Made by a program: the position numbers and the translations under genes. The notes beneath the pieces are model-generated. The model worked only from the letters and a program-made list of their open reading frames with translations. It had not been told where the DNA came from and made no database searches. A stretch of 49,715 nt of DNA. Origin: Akkermansia muciniphila. Its GTDB lineage: Bacteria; Verrucomicrobiota; Verrucomicrobiia; Limisphaerales; UBA9464. Location: assembly GCA_945861565.1 (NCBI GenBank), contig CAMAUY010000029.1, forward strand, positions 1 through 49,715, given 5' to 3'. Positions 27,553 to 34,626 of this stretch are shown piece by piece; within the stretch, counting starts at the first letter, position 1; each line of letters begins with the position of its first letter.

Positions 27553-27793
27553 TTCCCCACTAGTCGGTGGCGACCAATTCAATTCTCATGGCAAGCACAG
27601 TCTACGCGGAAATAGCGCTGCATGCCCGTGTTGGGAAGTGCCCCGAAGGCGGTCTTGGGCTGGAGTGGTATGCGCGCGGCGCATTCGTGTGCGATACAGC
27701 ATATATAACCTATGCAAGCGAAAAATGCACAGTAGAGAGCTTTTTCTCTCATTTTCAGATTCCTATCCGCGGATCAAGGCCCCGGGCTGCTTC

Positions 27794-28002
27794 TAAGGCG
27801 CGGAGCGCCGCCAGAACATAGCCCACGGCGTGAGCCGTGGGTTCTCGGGGGCGCAGCGCACAAGCCCTGGAAGGGCGACAGAGAATTTCGCGCACGGCCG
27901 TTATCCGTTCAGCCCTGCCGCCCCTGCCGGGGCTTCCGTCTACTGTGAACGCCATCCCACGGCTCACGCCCTGATCTACGACCTGACGGCGCTCCGCGCC
28001 TT
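27794..28002. repeat. 209-bp MITE-like element with ~47-bp terminal inverted repeats
   Basis: The left end (27794-27840) begins AAGGCGCGGAGCGCCGCCAG and ends GGCGTGAGCCGTGGG. The right end (27956-28002) is its imperfect complement, ending GGCGCTCCGCGCCTT. Within the left end, CCCACGGC-GTGA-GCCGTGGG is itself a hairpin. The 115-bp interior has no credible gene. No clear target-site duplication is seen. The structure is that of a non-autonomous transposable element or a large REP-like unit; no transposase is encoded in it. Confidence 0.7.
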
Positions 28003-28093
28003 TGCTCCATCAGGTTTTATCCCCACTCGCCAACAACATAGGACTGCCTCTGAGCGTGATTGACACAGGGCGTGCCGCGGCCGAGTGTTTACC

Positions 28094-28300
28094 ATGACCT
28101 TGACTGCAGTCCTTACCCCTTTAGCTGAAGGAGGCTACGTGGCGCTCAATCCTGAAACGGGTTCGACGACGCAAGGGGAGACGATTGATGAAGCGATGGC
28201 AAATCTAAAGGAAGCGACAGAGCTCTATCTGGAAGAGTTCCCGATGGAGAGCGCGGGTAGTTCGTTGCTGACGACGTTTAACGTCACGGCTCATGCCTAA
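28094..28300 (+). CDS. hicB: HicB-type antitoxin
   Basis: The 68-residue product (MTLTAVLTPLAEGGYVALNP) has the partial RNase H-like HicB fold: a beta start, GGYVALNPE, the Gly/Thr-rich GSTTQGETIDEAMANLKEAT, then ELYLEEFP. There is no C-terminal DNA-binding HTH or RHH extension, so this is the short HicB form. Short HicB proteins neutralise HicA by direct binding. GTG at 28085 is an alternative start. Its stop overlaps the hicA start by eight bases (28293-28300), the usual tight coupling of such pairs. Here the order is antitoxin first. Confidence 0.85.
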   Translation: MTLTAVLTPLAEGGYVALNPETGSTTQGETIDEAMANLKEATELYLEEFPMESAGSSLLTTFNVTAHA

Positions 28301-28511
28301 GCTCCCCAGAGCATCGGGAGGGGAGGCGGTTCGCGTACTGGGCCGATTGGGATTTCATCCGGTCCTTCAGCGCGGCAGCCACGTGATTCTTCGCCATGTG
28401 GACGGGCGGGGTTGTGTTGTTCCGCTGCACCGAGAGCTGAAAGTGGGCACTTTGTCAGGCGTTCTCCGACAGGCGGGAGTCAGCACGGATGATTTCATCC
28501 GAAGCACCTGA
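28293..28511 (+). CDS. hicA: HicA-type mRNA interferase toxin
   Basis: The 72-residue product is a HicA toxin with a double-stranded-RNA-binding-like fold. The catalytic His lies in QRGSHVILRH, preceded by VRVLGRLGFHPVLQRGSH and followed by VPLHRELKVGTLSGVLRQAG, all family hallmarks. HicA cleaves mRNA and slows translation when HicB is lost. The ATG at 28293 overlaps the end of hicB. Length is normal and no active residue is missing, so the pair looks functional. It sits between repeat elements and a gene remnant, which fits a horizontally mobile module. Confidence 0.9.
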   Translation: MPKLPRASGGEAVRVLGRLGFHPVLQRGSHVILRHVDGRGCVVPLHRELKVGTLSGVLRQAGVSTDDFIRST

Positions 28512-28529
28512 CACTCAGCCGTGTTCTGT

Positions 28530-28697
28530 TCACGGCGCGGACGTGTCCTTACCCGGCGAGCGCTTGCGTCCTTCCAGGAGATAATAAATGAGATGCGCGA
28601 CACCGATCGCTCCGGGAATCGCACCGACGGAAGGGTGGAAGAATCCGTCATTTTTCGGCGACAGGAACAGCCACAGACCGGGACCGTGCGAGCGTCC
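28530..28697 (-). pseudogene. 3' remnant of a membrane-protein gene
   Basis: On the minus strand a frame runs from an upstream stop to TGA at 28530-28532. It encodes about 55 residues with coding-like codon choice: GPGLWLFLSPKNDGFFHPSV, then GAIPGAIGVAHLIYYLL and a charged tail EGRKRSPGKD. It has no start codon in a suitable place and looks like the end of a membrane protein whose 5' part is gone. It is not annotated by any long open frame. It lies 18 bp beyond hicA, so insertion of the TA module or a repeat may have cut the gene. The family is not recognised. Confidence 0.4.
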
Positions 28698-28987
28698 CTA
28701 ACCCTCTCCCTGAGTGTCAGTCTCGCCGCCACGCTCTTCAGCCTGAATCGGGTGTGGCACCCGTTCCGCCAACGGACGCCAGGAGCGGAATCCTCTGGAT
28801 GCGGGAAACGGCTCTGCAGAAAGAAACAAAATAAAATAAACGAAACGCACGCCCGAGGTGTGCCACTAGGCACGCGTACGGCGCACTCCCCACCGCTGGC
28901 GTGCCCGGAGCGGTACGGCAATGGAGGGTTGATTTTTGACAACGTAGAACTGGTGCAAAATGAAACCATCCAATAGGCTGCGCCGGT

Positions 28988-29299
28988 ATGAAAACTCCTC
29001 GTAAGAAAGCCGCCGAATCCGTTTACTCGCCCATAAAGGGTCCCATCCTGATTGCGCCACCCGCCCCAAAAACTGTCGTGCCGTCCATGATTCCTGAGCC
29101 AGGCAGAGTGGGTGGTTCCAAACGCCCGCTCGCTCGCCGCGAGCATCCCAAGGCGCGGGATCTGACTGGCAAGGCCTCCCGCGAGGAGATCCGCCACGAA
29201 ACCTCGCGGCGGTTCCCGTCCCGCTTGTCGCCGCAACAGGCCAAGCACGTGGGTAAAGCGCCCGGGAGCAGGGCTGCCAAGTCAAAGCGGTCCGCGTAG
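28988..29299 (+). CDS. Small basic hypothetical protein
   Basis: The 103-residue product begins MKTPRKKAAESVYSPIKGPI and is rich in Lys, Arg, Pro and Ser, with no hydrophobic segment. Function is not recognised; nucleic-acid binding is possible from composition. The middle has REEIRHETSRRFPSRLSP, predicted helical. A long opposing frame (28367-29248) exists, but its product is Cys/Arg-rich nonsense and crosses the remnant at 28530, so I prefer the plus-strand gene. The upstream 290 bp (28698-28987) show no clear gene. Confidence 0.45.
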   Translation: MKTPRKKAAESVYSPIKGPILIAPPAPKTVVPSMIPEPGRVGGSKRPLARREHPKARDLTGKASREEIRHETSRRFPSRLSPQQAKHVGKAPGSRAAKSKRSA

Positions 29300-29310
29300 T
29301 GATACCCCGA

Positions 29311-29724
29311 TCATTTCGGGAGAGTCAGATCGATGATTTCTCCACGGGGTAGGACGTGCCGAAAATGGGTTGGGTTGGCGGTCACGATGACTTTGCGGCC
29401 GGCTTTGACGGCGCTCTCGGCGATGAGCGCGTCATACAGAATCCGGCCTTGCAGTCCGCGACGCGGCGCTTCGGCAATCACGCGGGATTCGTCGGCCGCG
29501 CTCAAAGGAAGCCACTCGACAAACTCATCGAGCGACTCCAGCAAAGCCAACGCGACATCCGCGTTGATGCGCATGCGTCCGGTGGCTGCGCAGTAGAATT
29601 CCGCTCGCGAGCGAACGGCGGCACAGCAACGGCCGCTGAACGCAGACTCCGCCGCGTCGTGGAAGTCATCCTTGCTGCATTGCAATGCCAGCAACGCACT
29701 CGTGTCCCAAAAATCAGATTTCAT
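29311..29724 (-). CDS. PIN-domain toxin, VapC type
   Basis: The 137-residue product has a PIN-domain nuclease fold. Acidic metal-binding residues are visible in FWDTSALLAL (first Asp), SRAEFYCAA (Glu) and ILYDALIAESA (Asp), with VTANPTHF near the end. VapC-type toxins cut tRNA or rRNA. ATG at 29724 (MKSDFWDTS) is preferred; a GTG one codon upstream is an alternative. The start overlaps the end of the upstream antitoxin gene by 11 bases, so the two are cotranslated. All expected acidic residues are present. RNA target unknown. Confidence 0.88.
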   Translation of the reverse strand: MKSDFWDTSALLALQCSKDDFHDAAESAFSGRCCAAVRSRAEFYCAATGRMRINADVALALLESLDEFVEWLPLSAADESRVIAEAPRRGLQGRILYDALIAESAVKAGRKVIVTANPTHFRHVLPRGEIIDLTLPK

Positions 29725-29959
29725 CACGGAGCACGTTGACCGCCTGAGCGGAGTTCACTTTGGGAGGAAGCTCGCCGGACCAGATAACGCGGCCTTTTCG
29801 TTTGATTAGCTTCCCGCCGGCGGGGATGGCTTCGAAGATAATCTTCCCCGGCATGGCCACAGCACGCAACGGTTGGTTTTTCCGAAACCCCGCCGTTGAA
29901 CGCAGTTCCCGAGAAACGGGAAGCCGGTTGAAATTATCCAGAACCAGAGTGGCTTTCAT
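29714..29959 (-). CDS. AbrB/SpoVT-like antitoxin for the PIN toxin
   Basis: From ATG 29959 the 81-residue product begins MKATLVLDNFNRLPVSRELR and reads as a swapped-hairpin AbrB-type DNA-binding protein (RLPVSRELRSTAGFRKNQP, then KIIFEAIPAGGK). The C-terminal part VIWSGELPPKVNSAQAV is the likely toxin-binding tail. The frame is open 65 codons further upstream but runs through a palindrome and the 160-bp repeat at 30011, so that start is rejected. A perfect 16-bp palindrome lies 10 bp before the start, in good position for autoregulation. Confidence 0.8.
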   Translation of the reverse strand: MKATLVLDNFNRLPVSRELRSTAGFRKNQPLRAVAMPGKIIFEAIPAGGKLIKRKGRVIWSGELPPKVNSAQAVNVLRDEI

Positions 29960-29969
29960 GGCACGAATC

Positions 29970-29985
29970 TGCCAATTAATTGGCA
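29970..29985. promoter_or_regulatory. Perfect 16-bp palindrome, probable antitoxin operator
   Basis: TGCCAATTAATTGGCA is a perfect palindrome 10 bp upstream of the antitoxin start codon at 29959. AbrB-like antitoxins bind palindromes at their own promoters, so this is the likely autoregulatory operator. No second copy is seen nearby. Confidence 0.65.
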
Positions 29986-30010
29986 ATCTGTCAATCGACG
30001 CAGCGCCAGG

Positions 30011-30170
30011 GGTGCATCCTGAAGTTGTTGGTAGAGGTTGTCGCGCTGCGACAACCCCGCCCGCATTCAGCGCGCGGACAGGACCGCAGCGCGGTTCGTG
30101 CCGCGCCTGAACGGCGCGGGGACGCCGCAGCGCGGCGTCCGCTACCTTCTCCAATAACTTCGGAATGCAC
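30011..30170 (+). repeat. 160-bp MITE-like element, copy A
   Basis: It starts GGTGCATCCTGAAGTTGTTG and ends CCAATAACTTCGGAATGCAC, its imperfect complement. The interior is GC-rich and packed with hairpins (GGTTGTCGC-GCT-GCGACAACC and GGACGCCGC...GCGGCGTCC). It closely matches 39252-39413 in the same orientation along the whole length. No gene is contained. It ends 25 bp before the palindromic operator of the VapBC-type pair. Confidence 0.85.
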
Positions 30171-30340
30171 GCTCACGTATCCTCTCCTTGGGCGGAGAGA
30201 ATCCATTCTCGGCTCGCTCCACTACTCTCACTGCGGGTTTTCCCACGATTTCAACTCACTAGAAAACGGGGCAAAGTCCTCCATTCACCTAAGACAAAAC
30301 AATGTCGCTTCGGCCACCCGACCGTTTCATTCTACCCCCC

Positions 30341-31204
30341 ATGACGATCATCACCGACCCACGCTGCACGGAATACCGAACGCTCGGGCATCCCGAAAAA
30401 CCAACTCGCGTCTCGCGGACGGTTGATGCCCTTCGGAACCAGAAAGTGCTCGCTCTCGAATGGGTTGAACCCGGGCTCGCAGAGGACGCCCAACTCCTGC
30501 GGGCGCACCCGCAGAGCCATCTTGACCGGCTCCGTGTCCCCCAGGATTTCGACGGGGACACGACCGCCCATCCGGGGATTGATGAACATGCCCGCCGCAG
30601 CGTCGGGGGTGCGTTGAAAGCGGTCGAAATCGCCCGTCGTGGAGAGATCCCGTTCAGCCTCCTCCGTCCCCCGGGACACCACGCGACAAAGACGCAAGCG
30701 ATGGGCTTCTGTTATCTAAGCTCGATGGCGATCGCTGTATTGGATGCACTCGCCACCGGATCGAAGCGCGTGGCGGTACTCGACTTCGATGTGCATCACG
30801 GGAATGGGACCGAAGACGTGCTGCGGGACCAGCCGGGTGCCCTATTCTGCTCCATTCACCAGCATCCGTGTTACCCGGGAACGGGCACCACGAATATCGG
30901 TAACAACTGTTTCAACTACCCGCTCGTCCCCGCCACCCCGCGGGCGAACTGGATGCGAACCATTCTCCAGGCCCTGGAACGGATTGCTGCCTTCAAACCG
31001 GATCTCATCGGTGTCAGCGCCGGATACGACGCCTATGCCCGCGACCCCCTCGCCAATGGGACGCTCGAGAAAGAAGATTTTCGCTCGATCGGAGCGGAAC
31101 TGCGGAAGTTGTCGATTCCCGCCTTTAGCATCCTCGAGGGGGGCTACAGCATTGATCTTCCCGAACTCGTCCTCCAATACCTTCTCGGCCTGGCTGGCAA
31201 ATGA
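30341..31204 (+). CDS. Histone deacetylase-family amidohydrolase
   Basis: The 287-residue product is an arginase/deacetylase-fold enzyme. It shows RPPGHHATKTQAMGFCYLSS (catalytic His pair and Gly-Phe-Cys block), VLDFDVHHGNGTEDV (zinc ligands Asp and His), and GVSAGYDAYARDPLAN (second Asp). Bacterial relatives remove acetyl groups from proteins, polyamines or acetoin-linked substrates; the actual substrate is unknown. ATG 30341 (MTIITDPRCTEYRTLGHPEK) fits the family; the frame opens at 30302. It ends 6 bp before the MidA-type methyltransferase, so they form an operon. Length is normal. Confidence 0.9.
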   Translation: MTIITDPRCTEYRTLGHPEKPTRVSRTVDALRNQKVLALEWVEPGLAEDAQLLRAHPQSHLDRLRVPQDFDGDTTAHPGIDEHARRSVGGALKAVEIARRGEIPFSLLRPPGHHATKTQAMGFCYLSSMAIAVLDALATGSKRVAVLDFDVHHGNGTEDVLRDQPGALFCSIHQHPCYPGTGTTNIGNNCFNYPLVPATPRANWMRTILQALERIAAFKPDLIGVSAGYDAYARDPLANGTLEKEDFRSIGAELRKLSIPAFSILEGGYSIDLPELVLQYLLGLAGK

Positions 31205-31210
31205 CAGACA

Positions 31211-32341
31211 ATGAGGTCGCCACTCAGCCTCCAATTGGCGGTGGAAATTGCCGCGAGTGGGGGTGTCCTCCGCTTCGACCGATTCATGGAGCTCGCCCTC
31301 TATGAACCCAGGCTTGGGTACTACGAAAAACTCGCTACCAACCCCGGGCGCCGCGGGGATTATTTTACAAGCGTCTCCGTCGGTCCCGTCTTCGGAGAAT
31401 TGCTCGCCTTTCAATTCTCGCGCCGGTTCGACGATCTAACATCGCCGCGATCCGAACCGCTTCGACTGGTGGAGGCCGGTGCCCATGACGGTCAATTGGC
31501 GGCCGATATCTTGTCTTGGATTCGTGAATGGCGGCCCGATCTCCTGGAAAGAATGCGGTACACTCTGGTCGAACCATCCCCTGTTCGATTGGCCCGTCAA
31601 CGGGCGCGGCTCGCAGATTTTGCCGGTCAAGTGGATTGGTGGAGTGCCATCCAACCGTTCTCCGGGATCTTGTTTGCCAACGAACTGCTTGATGCCTTCC
31701 CCATCCGCCGATTTGGTTGGAATCGGTCGCAGCGGCGCTGGTTCGAGTGGGGTGTCGCGTCGCACGCGATGGAGCCATTCTTTGCGTGGGCTCAACTTCC
31801 CGGAGCATTGGACTCACCCGTCGGTTCGCTGCCCGACGCCGTGCTCAATTGCATCCCCGACGGCTTTGTCTTGGAACATTCGCACGCCGCAGAAGTGTGG
31901 TGGCGGACGGCCGCAAACGCCCTTAACCAAGGCTGGCTGGTCACCGCCGACTACGGGGCTCGGCTGGATCTTCCGCTGGACCCGGATCGGCCTGAAGGAA
32001 CGCTCCGAGGCTACCGGGAACACCGGGTGACGCGGCAGGTTCTGGAACATCCCGGCGAACAAGACCTCACCGCCCACGTCGACTTTCACCGCCTCCGCCA
32101 GGCCGGTGAAGCATCGGGTTTGCAGACGACCTCCCTGGAAACTCAGGAACGGTGGTTGAATCGCATTTTTGCGGAAACAACTGCCGCCGCGGATCGCTTT
32201 GCGCCCTGGACTCCCACACGGGTTCGCCAGTTTCAGACGCTCACTCACCCCGGTCACCTTGGCCGGGCATTTTCGGTGCTGGTGCAACAACGTTCGGTGG
32301 AATCGGAGTCAATGATCCCGACTTCACCTCCCATCGAATAA
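31211..32341 (+). CDS. MidA/NDUFAF7-type SAM-dependent methyltransferase
   Basis: The 376-residue product matches the MidA (COG1565) family. Blocks: FMELALYEPRLGYYEK, RRGDYFTSVSVGPVFGELLA, LRLVEAGAHDGQLAADIL as the SAM-binding motif, and LFANELLDAFPIRRF. The eukaryotic relative NDUFAF7 methylates an Arg of a complex I subunit; the bacterial substrate is unproven. It follows the deacetylase-family gene by 6 bp. Its last 101 bases (32241-32341) overlap the end of recF on the other strand, an unusually long tail-to-tail overlap. Confidence 0.9.
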   Translation: MRSPLSLQLAVEIAASGGVLRFDRFMELALYEPRLGYYEKLATNPGRRGDYFTSVSVGPVFGELLAFQFSRRFDDLTSPRSEPLRLVEAGAHDGQLAADILSWIREWRPDLLERMRYTLVEPSPVRLARQRARLADFAGQVDWWSAIQPFSGILFANELLDAFPIRRFGWNRSQRRWFEWGVASHAMEPFFAWAQLPGALDSPVGSLPDAVLNCIPDGFVLEHSHAAEVWWRTAANALNQGWLVTADYGARLDLPLDPDRPEGTLRGYREHRVTRQVLEHPGEQDLTAHVDFHRLRQAGEASGLQTTSLETQERWLNRIFAETTAAADRFAPWTPTRVRQFQTLTHPGHLGRAFSVLVQQRSVESESMIPTSPPIE

Positions 32342-33374
32342 TCTCCCGGCCGAGCTCACGCGGCCAGTTTTCTTCGGTGCACGTCATGAACACCTGGCCG
32401 CCCGCCCGGTGGGCCTGCTGCAGAAGTGGGACGAGCCCGGCCCGCCGCTGCGCGTCGAGTTCCCCCATCACGTCATCGATCAACAACACCGGCGGTGTTC
32501 CGTGAATCCCCGAGAGGTACTCTGCCTGCGCCATCTTGAGCGCGAGGGCAATGGTCCGCTTCTGCCCCTCGCTGGTGTATGCAGCGGCCGCACGGTCATC
32601 GAGCATCAACTCGACGTCATCGCGGTGCGGGCCGAGCACGGTGGTTCGCATCATCCGTTCCCGTCCACGAGACTGCTTCAATTCGAGCAGGAAATCGGCC
32701 TTAATACAGGGGCGATACTCAAGCTTCAGATCCTCGGCGTCGTGCGAAACCCGACGATGCGCCAACCGAGCGAGCGGAGAAATGCGCGGCACCAATTCGC
32801 GGCGCGCCACGATCAATTCATTGCCCAGTTCGACCAAACCGCGGGTAAATCCGTCGAGTTGCGCGTCGTCTGCCACCGACTGTTTGAGTAATGCGTTGCG
32901 TGAGCGCAAGGCCTGAGTGTACCGGAGCAGCAGGGAGAGATACCCGGGGCGCGTTTGAGCGAGGAGCAGATCGAGGAATCGGCGGCGAATCCGTGGCGAC
33001 CCTTTCACAAGCTGCAAATCCTCGGTGCAAAACACCACCGCCCGCAGTGTCCCGAGATATTCGCTGAGCTTGCGCACGGGACGAGCATTCAACGTCAATT
33101 GCCGCTCCCGGGGCGACCAATAGGCCTTGATCTCATGCTCTCCAGCTCCGACGACCGTCCCACCCGCGAAGTACCCCTTGGCCCCGTGCCGAATCATCTG
33201 ACCCCCACCGACGCCCCGAAACGACCGCAAGGTTGCCAACAGGTAGATCGCCTCAAGAATGTTGGTCTTCCCCTGGGCGTTCCGCCCCAGAAACAGATGG
33301 AACCCGGGCACGAACTCGGCATCCAACTTCGCGCAATTGCGAAAGTCGCGCAGTCGAAGCCGGGCGAGATGCAT
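32241..33374 (-). CDS. recF: DNA repair and recombination protein RecF
   Basis: RecF is an SMC-like ATPase that helps load RecA at gapped DNA. From ATG 33374 (MHLARLRLRDFRNCAKLDAE) the product is 377 residues. It has Walker A GRNAQGKTN, the ABC signature region YTSEGQKRTIALALKMAQ, and Walker B PPVLLIDDVMGELD. The frame is open 174 codons upstream, but that part crosses two repeats, so the longer form is rejected. The C-terminus is extended by about 30 residues (EVKSGSLTPIPPNVVAP) within the overlap with the methyltransferase gene. No dnaA, dnaN or gyrB is nearby, so recF is away from the usual origin cluster. Confidence 0.93.
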   Translation of the reverse strand: MHLARLRLRDFRNCAKLDAEFVPGFHLFLGRNAQGKTNILEAIYLLATLRSFRGVGGGQMIRHGAKGYFAGGTVVGAGEHEIKAYWSPRERQLTLNARPVRKLSEYLGTLRAVVFCTEDLQLVKGSPRIRRRFLDLLLAQTRPGYLSLLLRYTQALRSRNALLKQSVADDAQLDGFTRGLVELGNELIVARRELVPRISPLARLAHRRVSHDAEDLKLEYRPCIKADFLLELKQSRGRERMMRTTVLGPHRDDVELMLDDRAAAAYTSEGQKRTIALALKMAQAEYLSGIHGTPPVLLIDDVMGELDAQRRAGLVPLLQQAHRAGGQVFMTCTEENWPRELGREIIRWEVKSGSLTPIPPNVVAPAPKMPGQGDRGE

Positions 33375-33473
33375 GCCGAAGCTTGCCGGTGTACGGAGTT
33401 GATTGTCGAACCGGGAGAAGCGTTTCACGTTCCCTGTAACCGGGAGTTTGGCCATTGCGTAGGCGCGGAGCTC

Positions 33474-33599
33474 CCACAGAAAGCAGCCCACGGTTTGGCG
33501 CACGTGGGGCAGGACTCCGACCTGCCAGTTGAGGGAGTCTCTGACTCCCCGAACGTAGTGCAAGGAAGCGGTAATGGATCGCGGCTGCAGAGCAGCCCC
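33474..33599 (-). repeat. Hairpin-rich dispersed repeat, copy B
   Basis: The minus strand here matches 7050-7175: GGGGCTGCTCTGCAGCC, CTTGCACTACGTTCG, CAACTGGCAG, TGCCCCAC and GGGCTGCTTTC occur in the same order and spacing. The hairpins are conserved though several stem bases differ: GGAGTC-AGA-GACTCC replaces a G/C stem, and GGCAGG...CCTGCC replaces GGCAGACC...GGTCTGCC. It lies about 2 kb from the RAYT transposase gene. Confidence 0.75.
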
Positions 33600-33783
33600 T
33601 GGAGATTGGAGATTTTTCGTCCTGAAGCGCAGGGGTGGCTCGTCCCTCGCAACCCTTGGGCTTTGGGAGGGAATCCCGCTGGGATTCGCAGCCAGATTCA
33701 CGACGGCACAGTTCCTCTCCCATCCCTGCAGATTTACCCTCACTGTGAATGCCCGGTGTATCAACGGGTGTCCCACTTCGCGC

Positions 33784-33849
33784 CCTTTGTGACCTTGGTG
33801 TGCGGCTCGAACGCTGAGGACGGAATGCCTCACACCAAGGTCACAAAGG
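33784..33849. repeat. Perfect 19-bp inverted repeat with 28-bp spacer
   Basis: CCTTTGTGACCTTGGTGTG at 33784-33802 is perfectly complementary to 33831-33849. The right arm continues with TCACGAAGG, a partial further repeat of the same word. It lies 83 bp before the dsrE-like start. The type (CTTTGTGACC words in palindromes) recalls intergenic repeats of PVC bacteria. Confidence 0.7.
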
Positions 33850-33932
33850 TCACGAAGGAGAAGGGGAGCACTCTGAAGGCCCGATGTGCCTTCCATTTGA
33901 CACCCCCCGTTCCGTGCGATTCTCTCTCCGCC

Positions 33933-34250
33933 ATGGCGTTGGCGAAAAAAAAACTCGGGCTGCTCATCTCAGCTCGGCCCGATTCAAGCTCCTTTTCCAA
34001 CGGAGTCCGCCTCGCCGCCGCCGCACTCAGCCGCGGACTGGACGTTTATCTTTACTGCCTCGATGACGCTGTCCCTGGAGTCGGCCGCCCCGATCTCCAG
34101 GCGCTCCGCCCCCGCGGACTCAAATTGTACGCATGCGCCTACGGAGCCCACCGGCGGCACCTGCCGATCGATGATCAGGCCGCTTATGCCGGACTCACCG
34201 TCGTCAGCGACTTCATCGCGAGCACGGACCGCTTTGTCAGCTTCAACTGA
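33933..34250 (+). CDS. DsrE/TusD-like sulfur-relay protein
   Basis: The 105-residue protein starts MALAKKKLGLLISARPDSSS and has the DsrE-type alpha/beta fold. A single Cys lies in LKLYACAYGAHRRHL, at the place of the persulfide-carrying Cys of DsrE/TusD. DsrEFH and TusDCB pass sulfane sulfur, to dissimilatory sulfur oxidation or to 2-thiouridine of tRNA. A frame open from 32955 is rejected because its first 326 codons lie antisense to recF and over repeats. The gene is followed by two short relatives (34274, 34627) in the same direction, in the order D-C-B. No dsrAB or tusE/mnmA is in the window. Confidence 0.75.
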   Translation: MALAKKKLGLLISARPDSSSFSNGVRLAAAALSRGLDVYLYCLDDAVPGVGRPDLQALRPRGLKLYACAYGAHRRHLPIDDQAAYAGLTVVSDFIASTDRFVSFN

Positions 34251-34273
34251 GCTCGTCCACTTTTCCTCACACC

Positions 34274-34624
34274 GTGAAACCCAAAGTCCTCGTCATCGTG
34301 GAATCAGATCCCCGCAGCAGTGGCCGCCCGGCGGAAGCCATTCGAGTCGCCGCCGGTGTCGGCACGTGGAAGAAGGCGGAGATTCACCTGCACCTGCGAG
34401 GGGCGGCGATCCTCACCTTGGGCGAATGGGTCGACGACTTGATGGACGAAGACAACTTCACGCGGTACCTGCCGATCGTGAGAGAGTCGGGGGGGCCCAT
34501 CACCGTCGAAGCGGGATCTCCATTTCTCACCGACCTAGGCGAAAGCACCACGCCACACACACCCATCACCGTGGATCAACTTGCCGACCTCGCCGCTCAT
34601 TCTTCCAGCGTCCTTCGCTTCTAG
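34274..34624 (+). CDS. DsrF/TusC-like protein
   Basis: The 116-residue product starts at GTG 34274 (MKPKVLVIVESDPRSSGRPA) and has the same alternating alpha/beta layout as the DsrE-like neighbour, with a hydrophobic first strand followed by SSGRPAEAIRVAAGV. By position, 23 bp after the dsrE-like gene and 2 bp before the dsrH-like gene, it is the likely DsrF/TusC subunit. Sequence similarity to the named family is weak to the eye, and there is no Cys. Its role would be structural in a DEF-type hexamer. Confidence 0.6.
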   Translation: MKPKVLVIVESDPRSSGRPAEAIRVAAGVGTWKKAEIHLHLRGAAILTLGEWVDDLMDEDNFTRYLPIVRESGGPITVEAGSPFLTDLGESTTPHTPITVDQLADLAAHSSSVLRF

Positions 34625-34626
34625 CC

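Larger units (their letters stand above)
27074..28093. other. 1-kb gene-free tract of inverted repeats
   Basis: I see no convincing gene here. The tract contains three separate inverted-repeat elements (27183-27249, 27472-27552, 27794-28002). An open frame of 84 codons at 27567-27821 runs into the third repeat, and its product matches no family I know. The tract separates the clpS-aat cluster from HicBA and marks the left border of the accessory stretch. Confidence 0.6.
33375..33932. other. 558-bp divergent intergenic region built of repeats
   Basis: The region between recF and the dsrE-like gene holds hairpin repeat copy B (33474-33599) and a perfect 19-bp inverted repeat (33784-33849). Several long frames pass through on both strands, but they gain length from repeat sequence and no product is recognisable. 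Promoters for recF and for the sulfur-relay genes should be near its two ends. Confidence 0.6.

Noticed and set aside
27567..27821. 84-codon plus-strand frame
   Set aside because: It runs into a repeat element, has no recognisable domain and no start signal.
28367..29248. 293-codon minus-strand frame
   Set aside because: It crosses hicA in antisense, a gene remnant and a small plus-strand gene; its Cys/Arg-rich product looks non-coding.
29960..30154. N-terminal extension of the VapB-like antitoxin
   Set aside because: It passes through the operator palindrome and the MITE; the AbrB-like domain begins at 29959.
30011..30170. Considered as a structured small RNA gene because of its many hairpins
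   Set aside because: A second full copy with inverted ends and flanking duplication at 39252 shows it is a mobile repeat.
33375..33896. N-terminal extension of recF by 174 codons
   Set aside because: It is made of repeat copy B and the 19-bp palindrome; RecF proteins start at the position of 33374.
32955..33932. Long N-terminal part joined to the dsrE-like frame
   Set aside because: It is antisense to recF and passes over two repeats; the DsrE domain begins at 33933.
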